The notes below the pieces were generated by a model, which ran no database searches, had not been told where the DNA came from, and saw nothing but the letters and a program-made list of their open reading frames with translations. From Puccinellia tenuiflora (taxonomy: Eukaryota; Streptophyta; Magnoliopsida; Poales; Poaceae): a DNA stretch of 64,000 nt. Of this stretch, positions 1 through 11,400 are shown piece after piece (position 1 is the stretch's first letter; each line of letters opens with the position of its first letter). The position numbers and the translations under genes were made by a program. The DNA is taken from assembly GCA_012064385.1 (NCBI GenBank), contig QRDG01000814.1, forward strand, positions 620,001-684,000, read 5' to 3'.

Positions 1-687
1 AGGCCCCAATCGCCACCGCCAAGATCCACCAGATCTGGTGAACCACGAACCACAAGCTTATTCAAGCAGAAGCCCGTAGATCCGCTCCTCCAGCCTGCCA
101 TCCACCACGGAAACAGACCAAAGTGGAGCTTCTCCTGGCCATGGCCGCCGCTCGAGAGCAGCCACCGCGCCGGGCAGTGAAGGGAAAGACACGGCAACTT
201 GAGCTTATTACTGGAGCAATCACCAGATCCACTCCAGATCCACCTCGTCCCCCATGGACGCCTAGGCTGGAGCGCCTCCAGATGCCCTCCGGTGATGCTC
301 AACGGCACCAGAGGGATGCTCAAACACGGCAGGACGCCAAGAGCCACTAGGGCAAGACTAAAAGCTAAACTATACCTACTGCTACTATATATAAGAGGGG
401 CTCGACCACCTACACCATCCTCTCGCCGGCCAGCAACGCCGCCGGAGGGAAGGAAGGAAAGGGGCAGCGACGGAGCGGAGGAGTCGACTCTCAACGTGGG
501 CAGACCGAGAGAGGCCAGTATCCCCAAACCCAATCAATCGATCGATCCTAGCTAGCTCCGCGTAGCTCGCGACGCGGAATGTTGCGTGCTCTGCCGCCTC
601 GGCACGTGGCAGGCTCGGAGCGGCTCCCGCGCGCGCTCCGCGACCTCTAGCTTCCGCGCGCGAGGGCGCCCTTCAGGCAGTCGCTCC
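1..687. other. Unassigned GC-rich sequence left of the LINE
   Basis: I do not recognise this stretch. It is GC-rich, has no long conserved-looking reading frame, and contains a TATA-like motif at 386-394 followed by a leader-like, C-rich sequence. It ends where the LINE reverse transcriptase frame begins at about 688. It could be the remainder of another LINE cut by the window edge, a transposon LTR, or a fragment of a gene promoter and 5' leader; the sequence does not decide between these. Confidence 0.4.
386..394 (+). promoter_or_regulatory. TATA-box candidate
   Basis: TATATATAA lies in a context typical of plant promoters, with AT-rich sequence upstream and a CT-rich, C/G-rich leader about 30 bases downstream. 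No coding exon that it would serve can be identified, and the DNA is broken by the LINE at 688. Confidence 0.3.
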
Positions 688-1401
688 CTTAAAAAATTTA
701 GGCCCATTGCTCTTATCAACGTGATCTTCAAGTTCATTGCGAAAGCCTTTGCTACTCGCCTGGCTCCTCTTGCACATAGGACCATAGATAGAAACCAAAC
801 GGACTTTATCAAGGGGAGGGCCCTTCACGAGGGGGTCCTTGCTCTTCACGAAATCACTCATGAACTACATGTGAAGAAGCTTGGGGGCTTACTTCTCAAG
901 TTAGATTTTGAAAAAGCATATGACCGGGTCAACTGGGATTTTCTCCGGGAGGTGCTTACGAGGAAAGGGTTCTCGGCCATGCTGGTCCACCGCCTTATGC
1001 AACTGGTCTCGGGAGGGCAAACGGCGATCAATGTTAATGGGGAGATCGGCCCCTACTTTAGGAATGTGAGGGGAGTGCATCAGGGCGACCCACTCTCGCC
1101 GATTCTCTTCGACTTCATGGTTGATGCGTTGGCCGCCATGCTGCACCGAGCCAATGAGGTGGGCCACATCCACGGAGTGGTCTCGCACCTCATCCCGAGG
1201 GGGTGACGCATCTGCAATACGCGGATGATACTATGATCTTAATTGAGCTAAGTGATAAGGGAATTTCTTGTCTCAAAACCATCCTCCTATGCTTTGAGAA
1301 CATGTCAGGATTAAAGATCAATTTCAATAAAAGTGAGGTGATAGTGGTAGGGGCCACTGAACCAGATCAGTTGAGGATAGCAAAGCTGCTTAATTGCAAA
1401 C

Positions 1402-1404
1402 TTG
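1402..1404. repeat. CACTA target-site duplication (left copy TTG)
   Basis: TTG lies directly before CACTAC and again at 5330-5332 directly after the right end. Removing the element and one TTG restores the LINE codons for K-L-G-K-F in frame, which proves the boundary. Confidence 0.95.
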
Positions 1405-1749
1405 CACTACAAGAAATATGTCAACTAGTGACCTTTTAATGGTGACCTTGAAATATTGGTCACAGATCTATGACCATTTCGAACAACTTGGTCGTAAGCT
1501 ATTTTGGAGGGTCCAAACCTAAAAGCATAATGACCAAATTTGTTAGAAAGGTCATAGTCTCATTGAATGAATTGGTCACAATCCAGATAGCAGTGGCCTA
1601 TCACCTTTGTTTCTATGCCAACTCAGCAGTATTGCGTACGTGGCACTGCTTAGATGTCATTTTCACATACGTGTCACTCTGACAGGACAGCCAACTCAGC
1701 ACTAAAGACACCAGTAGGACCCACATATAAGATACATGGACCAATTAAC

Positions 1750-2050
1750 AATCCTGCCATGACACGTGGGACCTGCCCCCACCCAGCATGACATGTGGAA
1801 CCCACCCCCATCTCACCATGACAGGTGGGACCCTGCCAAGACAGGACAAGTGGAACCCACTCCCACCCCGCATGACATGTGGGACCCACCCTCACCTCGC
1901 CATGAGGCATGGGTCCCGGCCCCACACCGCAGGACATGTGGGACCCGGCCCCACCAGCATGACACGTGGGACCCGCCCCCAGCAGCATCACGTGGGACCC
2001 GCCACCAATATCGCCTGACAGGTAGGACCCGCCCGACCACACGTGCACCA
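1750..2050. repeat. GTGGGACC minisatellite inside the CACTA element
   Basis: About nine imperfect units of roughly 28-35 bases are built around ATGACATGTGGGACCC followed by a C-rich spacer. Open frames across it on both strands are by-products of the repeat. Related, more decayed units such as GACAGGTGGGACCAATCTG occur at about 4715-4835, near the other end of the same element. Confidence 0.8.
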
Positions 2051-2384
2051 TAACTCAAATTAGTAATATTATTCGTAAAAATAATCGAAGTGGGGACTTG
2101 ATCCCGGGAGCTCTCGTTCTCTCCAGGATAAGCAAACCACCAGGGCACCACAGGATTTTTGATTCAAAAGCGTGCCATCTCTATTTAATGTGATACCCCG
2201 AGTGGGCTTGGGCCTCGGTGGGGCGTGGCCACATATTTTTGGTTTAACAATTTCGTGTGCAAAGTGGGTCGGCCCATCAGGAATAATGACAGGATGCCTT
2301 CATAGTCTACACACAAATATATTCGGCCCATAACACAAAATTAGAAAAATAACAGGGTTTTTCATTATATCTCCATTACACAAA

Positions 2385-2610
2385 CCTTTATACACCTAAA
2401 CATTTGGTTATTTGTACAAAACATGTGGTCTAATATTTTTTTTAAATGTTTTCATCCAATTTTGCAACAAATATTTGGTAGGTCCTTCACAAAAAATCCC
2501 ATTGTTTGCACTCTAGAAATAAAAAATGACTTTTTCGTACAAAGAAAATAAAAACTTTCTTCGACAACATTGTTAGCCACTCCAAGATGCACGCTTGTGC
2601 ACAATTTTTA
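2385..2610. repeat. Diverged upstream copy of the CACTA internal repeat
   Basis: The order of motifs (AAACATTTGGTTATTTGT, TGTGGTCTAATATTTTT, TTTGGTAG..CTTCACAAAA, ACTTTCTTCGACAACATTGTT, GATGCACGCTTGTG) matches the 661-bp unit downstream, but with many substitutions. It is an older duplicate of part of the unit. Confidence 0.75.
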
Positions 2611-4071
2611 TAAATTGTTGTGGTTCAAATTTGTAACATATTTTTGGTAGTTGCTTCACAAAACAACCGATTTTCGGACCTCGGAAAATGAGAAATGATT
2701 TTTTGTGTAACGAAAATGAAAAATTTCTTCGGCAACATTGTTCTCCATTCCACGATGCACGCTTGTATATAATATGGACATATTTAAAAAAACTATTTCA
2801 TGAATGTCATCATAACATTCGTCATTTGGCCTGAAAGTCGTGAATCTTCGTTCATGGTAGCTCATTTCTGAGAACACTTTTTCAAGATATTTGCCGTATT
2901 ACAAGTTTATAATTTTTCCTCAAAACTAGGTCACATATAACGACACATTGCGAAGGATTTCCATTATTTTGATTTTTTTTGAATTCTTTATGCCGATTTC
3001 AAAATGCGGTCAAAATTGACGACATGACCGTTCTTAGATAGGGGTTGAATCTTGTGAAACTATTGGTGTATCTCTGATGAAATAGATAGTTGTGTACCTA
3101 AAAATGATTTTTAAGAAAATCACGGGCAAACTACGAGGCAGCTGTAGTTCAAATTTGACCCGGTTCCAGCCGAATCGGCAGAAATTTGTCTTTTTTATGA
3201 GAGGTGTATAGATACCTTTAGAAACACAAACATTTGGTTATTTGTGCATGTAATATGGTCTAATATTTTTATAAATTGTTGTGGTTCAAATTTGTAACAT
3301 ATTTTTGGTAGTTGCTTCACAAAACAACCGATTTTCGGACCTCGGAAAATGAGAAATGATTTTTTGTGTAACGAAAATGAAAAATTTCTTCGGCAACATT
3401 GTTCTCCATTCCACGATGCACGCTTGTATATAATATGGACATATTTAAAAAAACTATTTCATGAATGTCATCATAACATTCGTCATTTGGCCTGAAAGTC
3501 GTGAATCTTCGTTCATGGTAGCTCATTTCTGAGAACACTTTTTCAAGATATTTGCCGTATTACAAGTTTATAATTTTTCCTCAAAACTAGGTCACATATA
3601 ACGACACATTGCGAAGGATTTCCATTATTTTGATTTTTTTTGAATTCTTTATGCCGATTTCAAAATGCGGTCAAAATTGACGACATGACCGTTCTTAGAT
3701 AGGGGTTGAATCTTGTGAAACTATTGGTGTATCTCTGATGAAATAGATAGTTGTGTACCTAAAAATGATTTTTAAGAAAAATCACGGGCAAACTACGAGG
3801 CAGCTGTAGTTCAAATTTGACCCGGTTCCAGTCGAATCAGCAGAAATTTATCTTATTGATGAGAGGTGTATAGATACCTTTAGAAACACAAACATTTGGT
3901 TATTTGTGCATGTAATATGGTCTAATATTTTTATAAATTGTTGTGGTTCAAATTTGTAACATATTTTTGGTAGTTGCTTCACGAAACAACCGATTTTCAG
4001 CCCTCGGAAAATGAGAAATGATTTTTTGTCCAACGAAAATGAAAAATTTCTTCGGCAACATTGTTCTCCAT
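2611..4071. repeat. 661-bp tandem repeat: two full copies and one truncated copy
   Basis: Unit 1 is 2611-3271, unit 2 is 3272-3933 and unit 3 is 3934-4071. Units 1 and 2 are almost identical over their whole length, with an offset of 661; unit 2 gains one A. Unit 3 stops abruptly after CAACATTGTTCTCCAT, where unrelated sequence begins. The identical 73-codon open frames on the - strand in units 1 and 2 (2656-2877 and 3317-3538) repeat only because the DNA does, and do not look like genes. Confidence 0.93.
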
Positions 4072-5030
4072 AACCCTGTTGTACTTCTGTTTAGCCATCC
4101 AATGGGAGAAGATAACCCTGTTTGAGCGTGTGATAGATAACATAACCCTGTTAGCAACTTAACATGCATAGCTACTTATGAGAAATGTTCTTTGAGTTTC
4201 ATACGTTGAGTAAAACATTGCAATCCATCATTGAGTGAGCTATATAATTCTGTGATAACATTTATGTACTGTGATAGTTTCTCTTATTCTTGTATTATCC
4301 TTGAAGTGAATATCAGTTATTCCTGTTTAAAGTATGTTGTGCACATTCCTGCCATGTGCTGCTTCTTTTTTCATGCTCTGGTAGCAGATCCTTTGCCTGA
4401 ATTAAAATGGTTGTTGCATTCGTGCTTATAATATGCTTCTATCTGGTTGTTGCAGCATTTTCATGTCACCAACCAAATGACCATTTGTGCCTTTTTAAGT
4501 GATGCAAGTGTACATGAGCTCCAGACTGAAGAAATTTGAAGAAGCCTTACAAAGCAAAGAGCAGCTAGTTATGTATTGTAATAGTAGGTATATTTTGGTT
4601 GTAATAGATTGTAATAGACTAATTTAGTGTTATTTGGACGAATTTCTCTTTGTCTGTTTGAAATATGAATTTTGTATGTGATTTGATAATTTGTTACATG
4701 GAAATCTGACCAGTGGGACCTAGTTGTGAAATTATATATCAAAATTTGACTTTCTGATGTGTGGGACCGATGTATGAGATGAAAATGACAGGTGGGACCA
4801 ATCTGACTAATGGACCAATCTGATTAGTGGGACCACCTTTAAAATATAATAACTAAAATAGAAATCAATAGTGCAAAGGCTGCGGCCCAGAAATAAAAGG
4901 CCCGAAATGTTGGGCTTGGCTACCCGAAATGTTGGGCTTGGCCCATGTAGCCGACAAGGATAGACTAGAAAAGAATAATAAAAGTCATAGTTGTTGGGCT
5001 TGGCCCATTTAGTGGGCTGAACTGGACCGG
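4072..5030. other. CACTA interior: possible captured gene tail, no coding frame
   Basis: I see no recognisable protein. ATAACCCTGTT occurs three times at about 4071-4151. A polypyrimidine/TTGCAG acceptor-like site at about 4447-4456 is followed by about 250 bases that resemble a 3' UTR (GTAATAGATTGTAATAGAC and T-rich sequence). This could be the end of a captured gene or of an old transposon gene. Beyond 4700 the GTGGGACC units and the subterminal repeats begin. Confidence 0.4.
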
Positions 5031-6673
5031 GCTGATTCTGATCTACGACTATTTTATTTGGTCACAAATTTGCCACGTCAGCCCTGCCACGTTGGATCTG
5101 ACGTGGTCTGTCCGGATTGGCAGTGACCAAATAATTTGGTCATAAAATCTATGACCTTTTTTTTGGTCACAGACGTCTATGACCAATTCCCAAAAAAGGT
5201 CACGTAGTTTCATTAGTGACGCTCATCTTTTGACCAACTGTTTTTGGTCACAAAAAGGTCACAAATGAAAAAACGTGACCATTCAGTGACCAATATGGAG
5301 GGTCACTAGGTAGCACATTTCTTGTAGTGTTGGAAAATTCCCAATCTCCTACCTAGGGCTACCTGTGAGCGATAAGAACCTACGGGTAGCAGACTGGGAC
5401 TTCCTCACTGACAAGGTTACCCACAGAGTCGACCCTTGGCAAGGACTCTTCCTTGCTTCGACCGGGAGACTCGAACTCGCTAACTCTTGCCTCTCGAGCC
5501 TACCCATGTTTGCTTTGAGTCTTTACCGATTATTTGACTCGACGCATGCGGCTATGGATAAGGTATGCTCCCGTTTCTTTTGGGAAGGAACGGGCAACAA
5601 AAGGAAATACCATACGGTGGACTGGGCTACAGTTTACAAGCCAAAGGAGTATGAGGGTCTGGGGATCGTTAATACAAAAACCATGAACATTGCCCTAATG
5701 CTTAAGTGGATCTGGAAGTTATACCAGAATGAGGAAGGCCTATGGGTATACTTAGGGGAAAATGATATCTTCTCTCCTGAGGTTCCTAGGGGGGATCTCA
5801 GTTCTGGAGGTCCATCCAAAAGCTCAAGTGGCATTTTAAGCTGGTCGGGTCCAAACACAGGGTACGGGATGGCCGGCGCACTCAGTTCTGGATGGACTGG
5901 TGGGCGGGGACGTCCCCCCTATGGGATATGTTCCCTGGGCTATTCTGGTGCTGTGCCGCCCCCTTCATTACAGTGGCTGAGGCACATGATATTGTTGGGT
6001 GGCACCTGGAGTTCCGTCGGCCTTTTCGCACGGCGGAAACAATAGAATGGGACAACTTGATGAGGGAGATCGAGTTAGCCCCGCGGACCTTCAACAAGGA
6101 TGTGGTCTCGTGGTACCTGGATGCCTCCGGGAAATTCATGACAAAGTCTATCTATATGAGACACTCGCAAGGCGCAGCTGTCACGCACTTTTAAGAGGTA
6201 CGGCGTACCCGCATGCCACCTAGGATCAAGGTTTTCCTATGGCAGCTTATTCGTGGCCGGCTGCCTAGTAGCGAACAAGTTGCTAAACGGCAGGGTCCGT
6301 CGGATGGTAACTGTGCCCTATGTGGTGACCTTGAGGACTGCAATCACATCTTCTTCACTTGTCCTTTAGCGAGATTCATGTGGGCTGGGGGTAGGGAACT
6401 CCTCTCATGTGCCCGGAACCCGGCAGGGGCTGGTGAGTTCCTAGCCATTGTTGCCGGTCTCTCGGGTGCTTACCGTAGACTGGTATGGGTCATCTTCGCG
6501 GCACAGAGCTAGGCATTGTGGAACATCCGTAATAAGCTTACCTTAGAAAACAAGCTCATTGGCAAGCCTTCTGATGCCATGTTCGATATGCTCATTGGTC
6601 AAGGTGAAGGATCGCGAGCTGCTGGACGGGGCGATGGACGCGATCAGGCGGCTACATGCTAGGCTGCGGACGT

Positions 6674-6688
6674 GACCTGCTGGTGTTT
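6674..6688. repeat. 15-bp target duplication of the inverted LINE (left copy)
   Basis: GACCTGCTGGTGTTT occurs here and again at 20768-20782. The first copy is the start of the outer LINE 3' UTR and the second is followed by the rest of that UTR. The length suits target-primed LINE insertion. Confidence 0.88.
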
Positions 6689-7061
6689 CTCTCTCGAAAC
6701 AGGCTTTCGCCCCGCTTTATAAATAAAGCCACAAACGGCCGAACTGATACAAGGTGGTGAGGAAACCCTCTTACAAAGCAAGTCAAAAAGAAACGACAAA
6801 CGAGACAAGAGCAAATGCCCCAACTCCAAGTCGAGCATGAAAACCCGGAGAAGCCAGACCAAGCTAGAAGCAACCTAGACTACCGAGCAGGTCCGAAACC
6901 GCGCCTCCTGATAAGATCATCGGAAAACGTTGCACCGAACACACCAAGCCATTGCTGGAGAGGGCCGCCTACCCCCTCGCTCCGGGCCGTGGAGCGCCGA
7001 TCCTGTCAGCGAACAGCGAGGACCGAGAACGGTGACAACAAGGTCACGTGTAAGAGATAGG

Positions 7062-8128
7062 TGTCGGAGATGGTTCCCAGGAACTGGGGGTGTCTCCAAG
7101 GTATCGTGTAAGGGGCTGAACACGGAGTCAAACAATCCTCAACGTGCTCCGGCGATGGTGCTCGTCGGACTCGCTGCGGACGACACTGCAGAGATGGACA
7201 CAAGATCTTACCCAGGTTCAGGGCCCTCTTTGGGAGGTAAAACCCCTACGTCCTGCTATGGTGTATTGCACTGCTTGGAGAAGTTTACAGTACAGGAGAG
7301 CTTGGAGAGGTCGAGGTGGCTAACAATGGCTACTTGCTAGTCTTCAGATCTAGGGTTAGGGTCTACTAGAGCTGCACCAACCGAAGATCGAACCCTTTGC
7401 TTGGGCGTGCTCCCCCTCCTTTTATAGGCGTCCTGGACCTCTTCTGCCCAAACATTTGGGCGGGAAGGGTTACCACATGGCGACGAAGGAAGGAGCAGGG
7501 TGCACGATAAAGGTGGAGTCCACCAGAAAGCTAAGGCCCGTGGACGCGGTCCACGGCAGGGGAGCGGCGTCACCAAAGCTGAAAAAGGCCACCGACCAGC
7601 CGGACGGTGGGCTGGCGCTTGCTGAGGTGGGGCGTGACCCACGGTGACGTCGCCCTTGGAGCGTAGCTGCAGGCGGTTCCCTTATCACCAAAGAGGCAAT
7701 ACTCGTTGTCCGCTTTGCTTGGCTCCGCTTTGTTGACTGCTTTATACATGGAAATGGCAACTGCGGCGTCGTCGTCATCGCGCGTAGGCACGCGCATCAC
7801 TCTGCACATGGCGCAGAGCCCATGTGCGCTCTACCGCGGAGGCAGAGATGGCTTCGTGAGGAAGGAGCTTCGCGAGGCGAAAAGCCTCGCCGAGCCCTCC
7901 GGCTTGGTCCTTAGCAGAACTGCGGGTGGCATCGGAGACGCCTTGTCGAGTAGCGGTCCCTCGCCAAGGGAGAAAACCCTCGGCGAGGAGAACAAATCCC
8001 TCGCGAGGAAAAACCCTCGCGAGGCTCGCCAGGCTTGGAGAGCCTGGTCCTTAGCGAAAATCATCTGGAGGAATCTTGTGGGCCCTGGCAGGCCGGCCCG
8101 TGGTACCCTGGTTTCCACTGTGCCGACA
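7062..8128 (-). repeat. Left (3') LTR of the gypsy element
   Basis: The LTR is 1,067 bases, beginning TGTCGGAGATGG and ending GTGCCGACA. It is near-identical to the right LTR. A CTATAAAAGG TATA-type motif lies on the - strand at about 7418-7427. Confidence 0.96.
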
Positions 8129-8145
8129 GTAGCCCCCGGGCCCGC
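8129..8145 (-). promoter_or_regulatory. Polypurine tract of the gypsy element
   Basis: On the - strand GGGCCCGGGGGCTAC lies directly before the 3' LTR. This is the position and purine richness expected of the plus-strand primer. Confidence 0.7.
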
Positions 8146-8304
8146 GACGGGCACGCCGAGGCCCATGGACGCAGGCGAAGCGTCGGGGGGCCAAAAATGC
8201 CTGACAGGGCTGTGACACGTGGAGCGCAGCGGTTGCGCCGCGGCCACGATCTCCTCGGCTTCAACGGGCAACCCGGTGGGGCCCGCCACGTCCGGGGCAA
8301 CCGG

Positions 8305-8313
8305 TCAATAAAG
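8305..8313 (+). promoter_or_regulatory. Weak TATA-like motif upstream of the antisense gene
   Basis: TCAATAAAG lies about 130 bases before the presumed start codon at 8440, followed by a CT-rich leader. It could set the start of the antisense transcript, or the promoter may lie further back inside the 3' LTR. There is no direct support. Confidence 0.25.
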
Positions 8314-8439
8314 CCTGGCGCGCAGACAGCGCCCGTCACTTCTCCCATTACTCCGCCGCCCTCTTCTCCAAAAACCTCTTCTTCCTCCCAGAGCTCGTCG
8401 CTTCCGAGGTCTTCGTCTTCAAGCTTCCTTCCGGCGGCC

Positions 8440-11400
8440 ATGGCTCCCAAGAGGGCAACCGACGGCCAGAAGGGCAAGGCCGCGATGCAGACCGGCATGT
8501 CTGCGGCGGCGGCGCGGGGCGCCGCGCCCCAGGGGACGATGCCGGAGTCCCTTGTCGGCGCGGCGACGGTTTCCAAGGTGCGGCACCTGGTGGCCGCCAA
8601 CACCCACGAGCTCGGCGCCACCAGCATAGCGCCCGGCAGCAGCAAGGTCGGCGCGGGGTACTACCCCGTCTTCTTTCACACACTCTACGCCGGCCTCGTT
8701 CCTCCCTTCTCCAGCTTCCTCCTGGCGATCCTTGAAGCATACCGGATCCAACTTCTTCACCTCCACCCCAACTCCGTGCTCATTCTCGCCATCTTCGCCT
8801 ACCTCTGCGAGGCATACGTCGGTGTCCACCCCTCGGTGGCTCTCTTCCGCAGCTTCTACTCCCTCCGGAGCACCAAGTCGAACGAGCGGTTTGGATGCGT
8901 CTCCTTCCGCGTCGCCGCCGCCAGAAGTGAAGAGTGCATCCCCATCGCTTGGCAGGGCGAGAATGCAATCACCGAGGTAACGAAGAAGGTGGAAAAGTTC
9001 CGCCAGAAATGGCTTTTTGTTCGCACCAAGTCGTCGAACCGCCACCTGGAGGTACCCGTGGCGCCCCCGAGGAAGTGGGCGCGTTGGGCGAGCGGCGACT
9101 TCGAGGGCCCCAAGCTTGAGGCGGTATACGAGCGTATTCAGGTGCTCCGCGAGGCCGGGCTCACCGGCCGGATGGTGGCGATGGATTTCGTCGCCGCATT
9201 GCTCCTCTTCAATGGCATTCGGAGCCGATGTGGACCTATTCAGGCCCGGATGATAGGATGCGCCTCAGCCCCGATGATCTCTCCCCGGACGAGCTGAAGC
9301 AGATCATGAAGGCCCTCTTTGCCACGACGTCCATTTCACCCCCAAGCAACGACGACGCCTTGCCGCTGTTCGTCTATGTGGATGAGAGCGTGCGCGAGGC
9401 CCGTGGGCTCCTACCCCTCTTTGACGAATGGGGCATCAGACCCGCGAGGCTCGTCGGGTCCCGCCGCAATCCGTGGGTGGCGGAACAGGAGCAGGTGGGC
9501 GACGCGCTGGAGCTGGACGAGGATGAAGAGTCTGGCGAGGACGAGGCTTCTAGAGGCGCCAACCCCTCTGGCGAGGACGAGGCCTCGAGAGGTGCCGACC
9601 CCTCGGGGGGCGACGCAGGTTCAAGGAACGCACCGCCGGGCGTGGACCTCCAGGAGATCTCCTCCAGTGGCGACGAGGATGCCTTCCGCGTGGTCCGCTC
9701 CCAGCGCCCCACAGAGGAGGAGGGCAGCAGCAGGAGAGGGCACCGCGAGCCCCGCACCAAGGCCCTCCACGACAAGGACGCCGGGGCCGCCTCGAGGGAT
9801 GCTCCTCCCGAGGAGGCAGCGGTGCCTCCCAAAGAGGCTGGAGCGAGCACCCTCCAGCCGCCCAAGGGGAAGAAGAGGGTGTGGCGAGCGGCCGACGAGT
9901 AAGTTTGGTTCTTCCTTTCTTTCAGCATTTGCTTCTGAGAATTCCCTCCTGAAGGGTCTTTGCTTGTCTGTGTTTCTTCAGCGTACCCGCGGCGCCGAAG
10001 AGGCGGCGTCTCCGCAAGCTTGGGGAGGTCGCCAGCGCCGCCGAGGAAACGCCTGTGGCCGACGAGCCGCAGCAGGCGGCCGTCGAGCCGCGGCAAGCGG
10101 CTGATGAACCGCGACAATCGGCTGACGAGCCGCAGCAAGCGGCTGTCGAGTCGCAGCAAGAGACAGTCCCTCCCGCGGGTGAGCGCCGCGCGGAGGTGGT
10201 GGTGGTCGAGGAGGCGACGACGCCTCCAGCCAGGGCAGCTTCTCCCCCAGCGGTTGAGCACCGCGCGGAGGAGGTGATTGAGGTGGCGACGCCTCCGCCG
10301 ACTCGTGCCGCTACTCCTCCCGCGGTTGAGCACCGCGTGGAGGAGGAAGCGGTTGATGAGGAGATCGTCCTGGAGCCGCCCCCAGAGACGGAGGAGGCTC
10401 CAACAAGAAGGGCGGACGCGCCCGAGGCCGCGACGGACGCGGCCACCGTTGAAGGGGCGGGGAGCGCCCCCGAAGAGCAAGAGGCGGTGGTGCCTCTGGA
10501 GCCCCCAAGCGGCGGGGCCGAGGGCGAGATAGCGCCCAGCCCCCTGAGGGCTCTCGACGCGGGCGGGGAGGAAGGCGCCCCCACGAGCCCCCAAGCCGCG
10601 ACGGGGGCCTCTACAAGCTCGGGGCAGGATGCCCTGGGTGCCTCGACAAGCGTCGAGGCCTCTGCGCCCCACAACGATGCAGGGGTCCTGGCGCTGAGTG
10701 AGTCGCGCCCTCGCGCGGTTCGCCGCGACGTTGTCCTCCGCCAAGCGTGGAAGACGCTCGACGAGCTGGCGGCGCAGTTCGCCGAGGAAGATCTCGCCAG
10801 GGAGAAGGAGCGGGCGAGGCTCGCTGACGCCTGGGCCCTCCTCCACGAAAGGGTGGAGATGTGCCGCCGGCAGGACGTGGCGGCCATGGCGGCGCGCGAG
10901 GAGGCGATCCGCTTCGCCAAAGAGACCTGCAACAGTGTCCAGCGGGAGGCGGCGGAGGTCACGGATCAGCTGGACGCCGCCCGGGAAGCGCTTGAGGTGG
11001 AGACCACCGCCAAGCACCAGGAGCTGGCGGCCGCCGAACAGAAACTCGCCGCCGAGTGTGAGGCCGCTAGGGCCAGCCTGAAGGAGCTGCGCGAGCTGCT
11101 GGATGCCCGCGAGGGGCAGCTGGCGCCTTGCGAGGCAGAGCTGAAGTGGCGCGAGGAAGAGCTCGCCCTCCAGGAGAAGGAGCTGCACCAGCGCGAGGAG
11201 CAGGTCCAACTGCTCGAGAAGGCCCAGGCCACCCGCGAGGGGCAACTGCAAGAGCGCGAGAACTCGGTGGCCAGGAGCGAGGCCACCCGCAAGGAGCGCC
11301 ACGACAAGGCCAACGCCGACCTTGCGCTGAAGCAGAAGCGGACCCAGGAGGAGGCCGATGCCAAGGTTGAGCGCATCCGCGAGAGCCTCGCCAACGACTA

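Larger units (their letters stand above)
1405..5329. mobile_element. Non-autonomous CACTA (EnSpm) DNA transposon, 3,925 bp
   Basis: The element begins CACTACAAGAAATATG and ends CATTTCTTGTAGTG. The two 29-base termini are inverted repeats with five mismatches. It is flanked by the 3-bp duplication TTG expected of this superfamily. Many copies of TGACC/GGTCA motifs lie within about 200-250 bases of each end (for example 1435-1580 and 5040-5310); these are the subterminal repeats to which the transposase of such elements normally binds. No transposase frame is visible, so it depends on a partner. The interior contains a GTGGGACC-rich minisatellite, a 661-bp tandem repeat and a gene-tail-like stretch. 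Orientation cannot be set. Confidence 0.95.
688..6675 (+). pseudogene. LINE ORF2 remnant: reverse transcriptase and zinc-binding C-terminus
   Basis: This is the reverse transcriptase of a plant LINE, needed for target-primed reverse transcription; the upstream endonuclease is missing. Visible motifs are FRPIALIN at the start, LDFEKAYDRVNW, GVHQGDPLSPILF and the catalytic YADD at about 1218-1229. After the CACTA insertion the frame resumes with KFPISYLGLPV, followed by the thumb region and a zf-RVT segment with CALCG and HIFFTC near 6330-6362. The frame is broken by a 1-base shift near 1200, a shift in the G run near 5789-5795, another near 6193, an in-frame TAG at 6510-6512, and at least one more shift near 6600. 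The last codons run to TGA at 6675. It is clearly non-functional. Confidence 0.88.

Noticed and set aside
1674..2151. Open frames on both strands across the GTGGGACC array
   Set aside because: A repeat unit without stops gives open frames in several phases; composition and repetition argue against a protein.
2656..2877. Identical 73-codon frames at 2656-2877 and 3317-3538 (- strand)
   Set aside because: Identity follows from the 661-bp DNA duplication; the third unit breaks the frame and no motif is present.
4231..4431. 66-codon frame in the CACTA interior
   Set aside because: AT-rich, Cys/Phe-rich chance frame; no start context or homologous motif.
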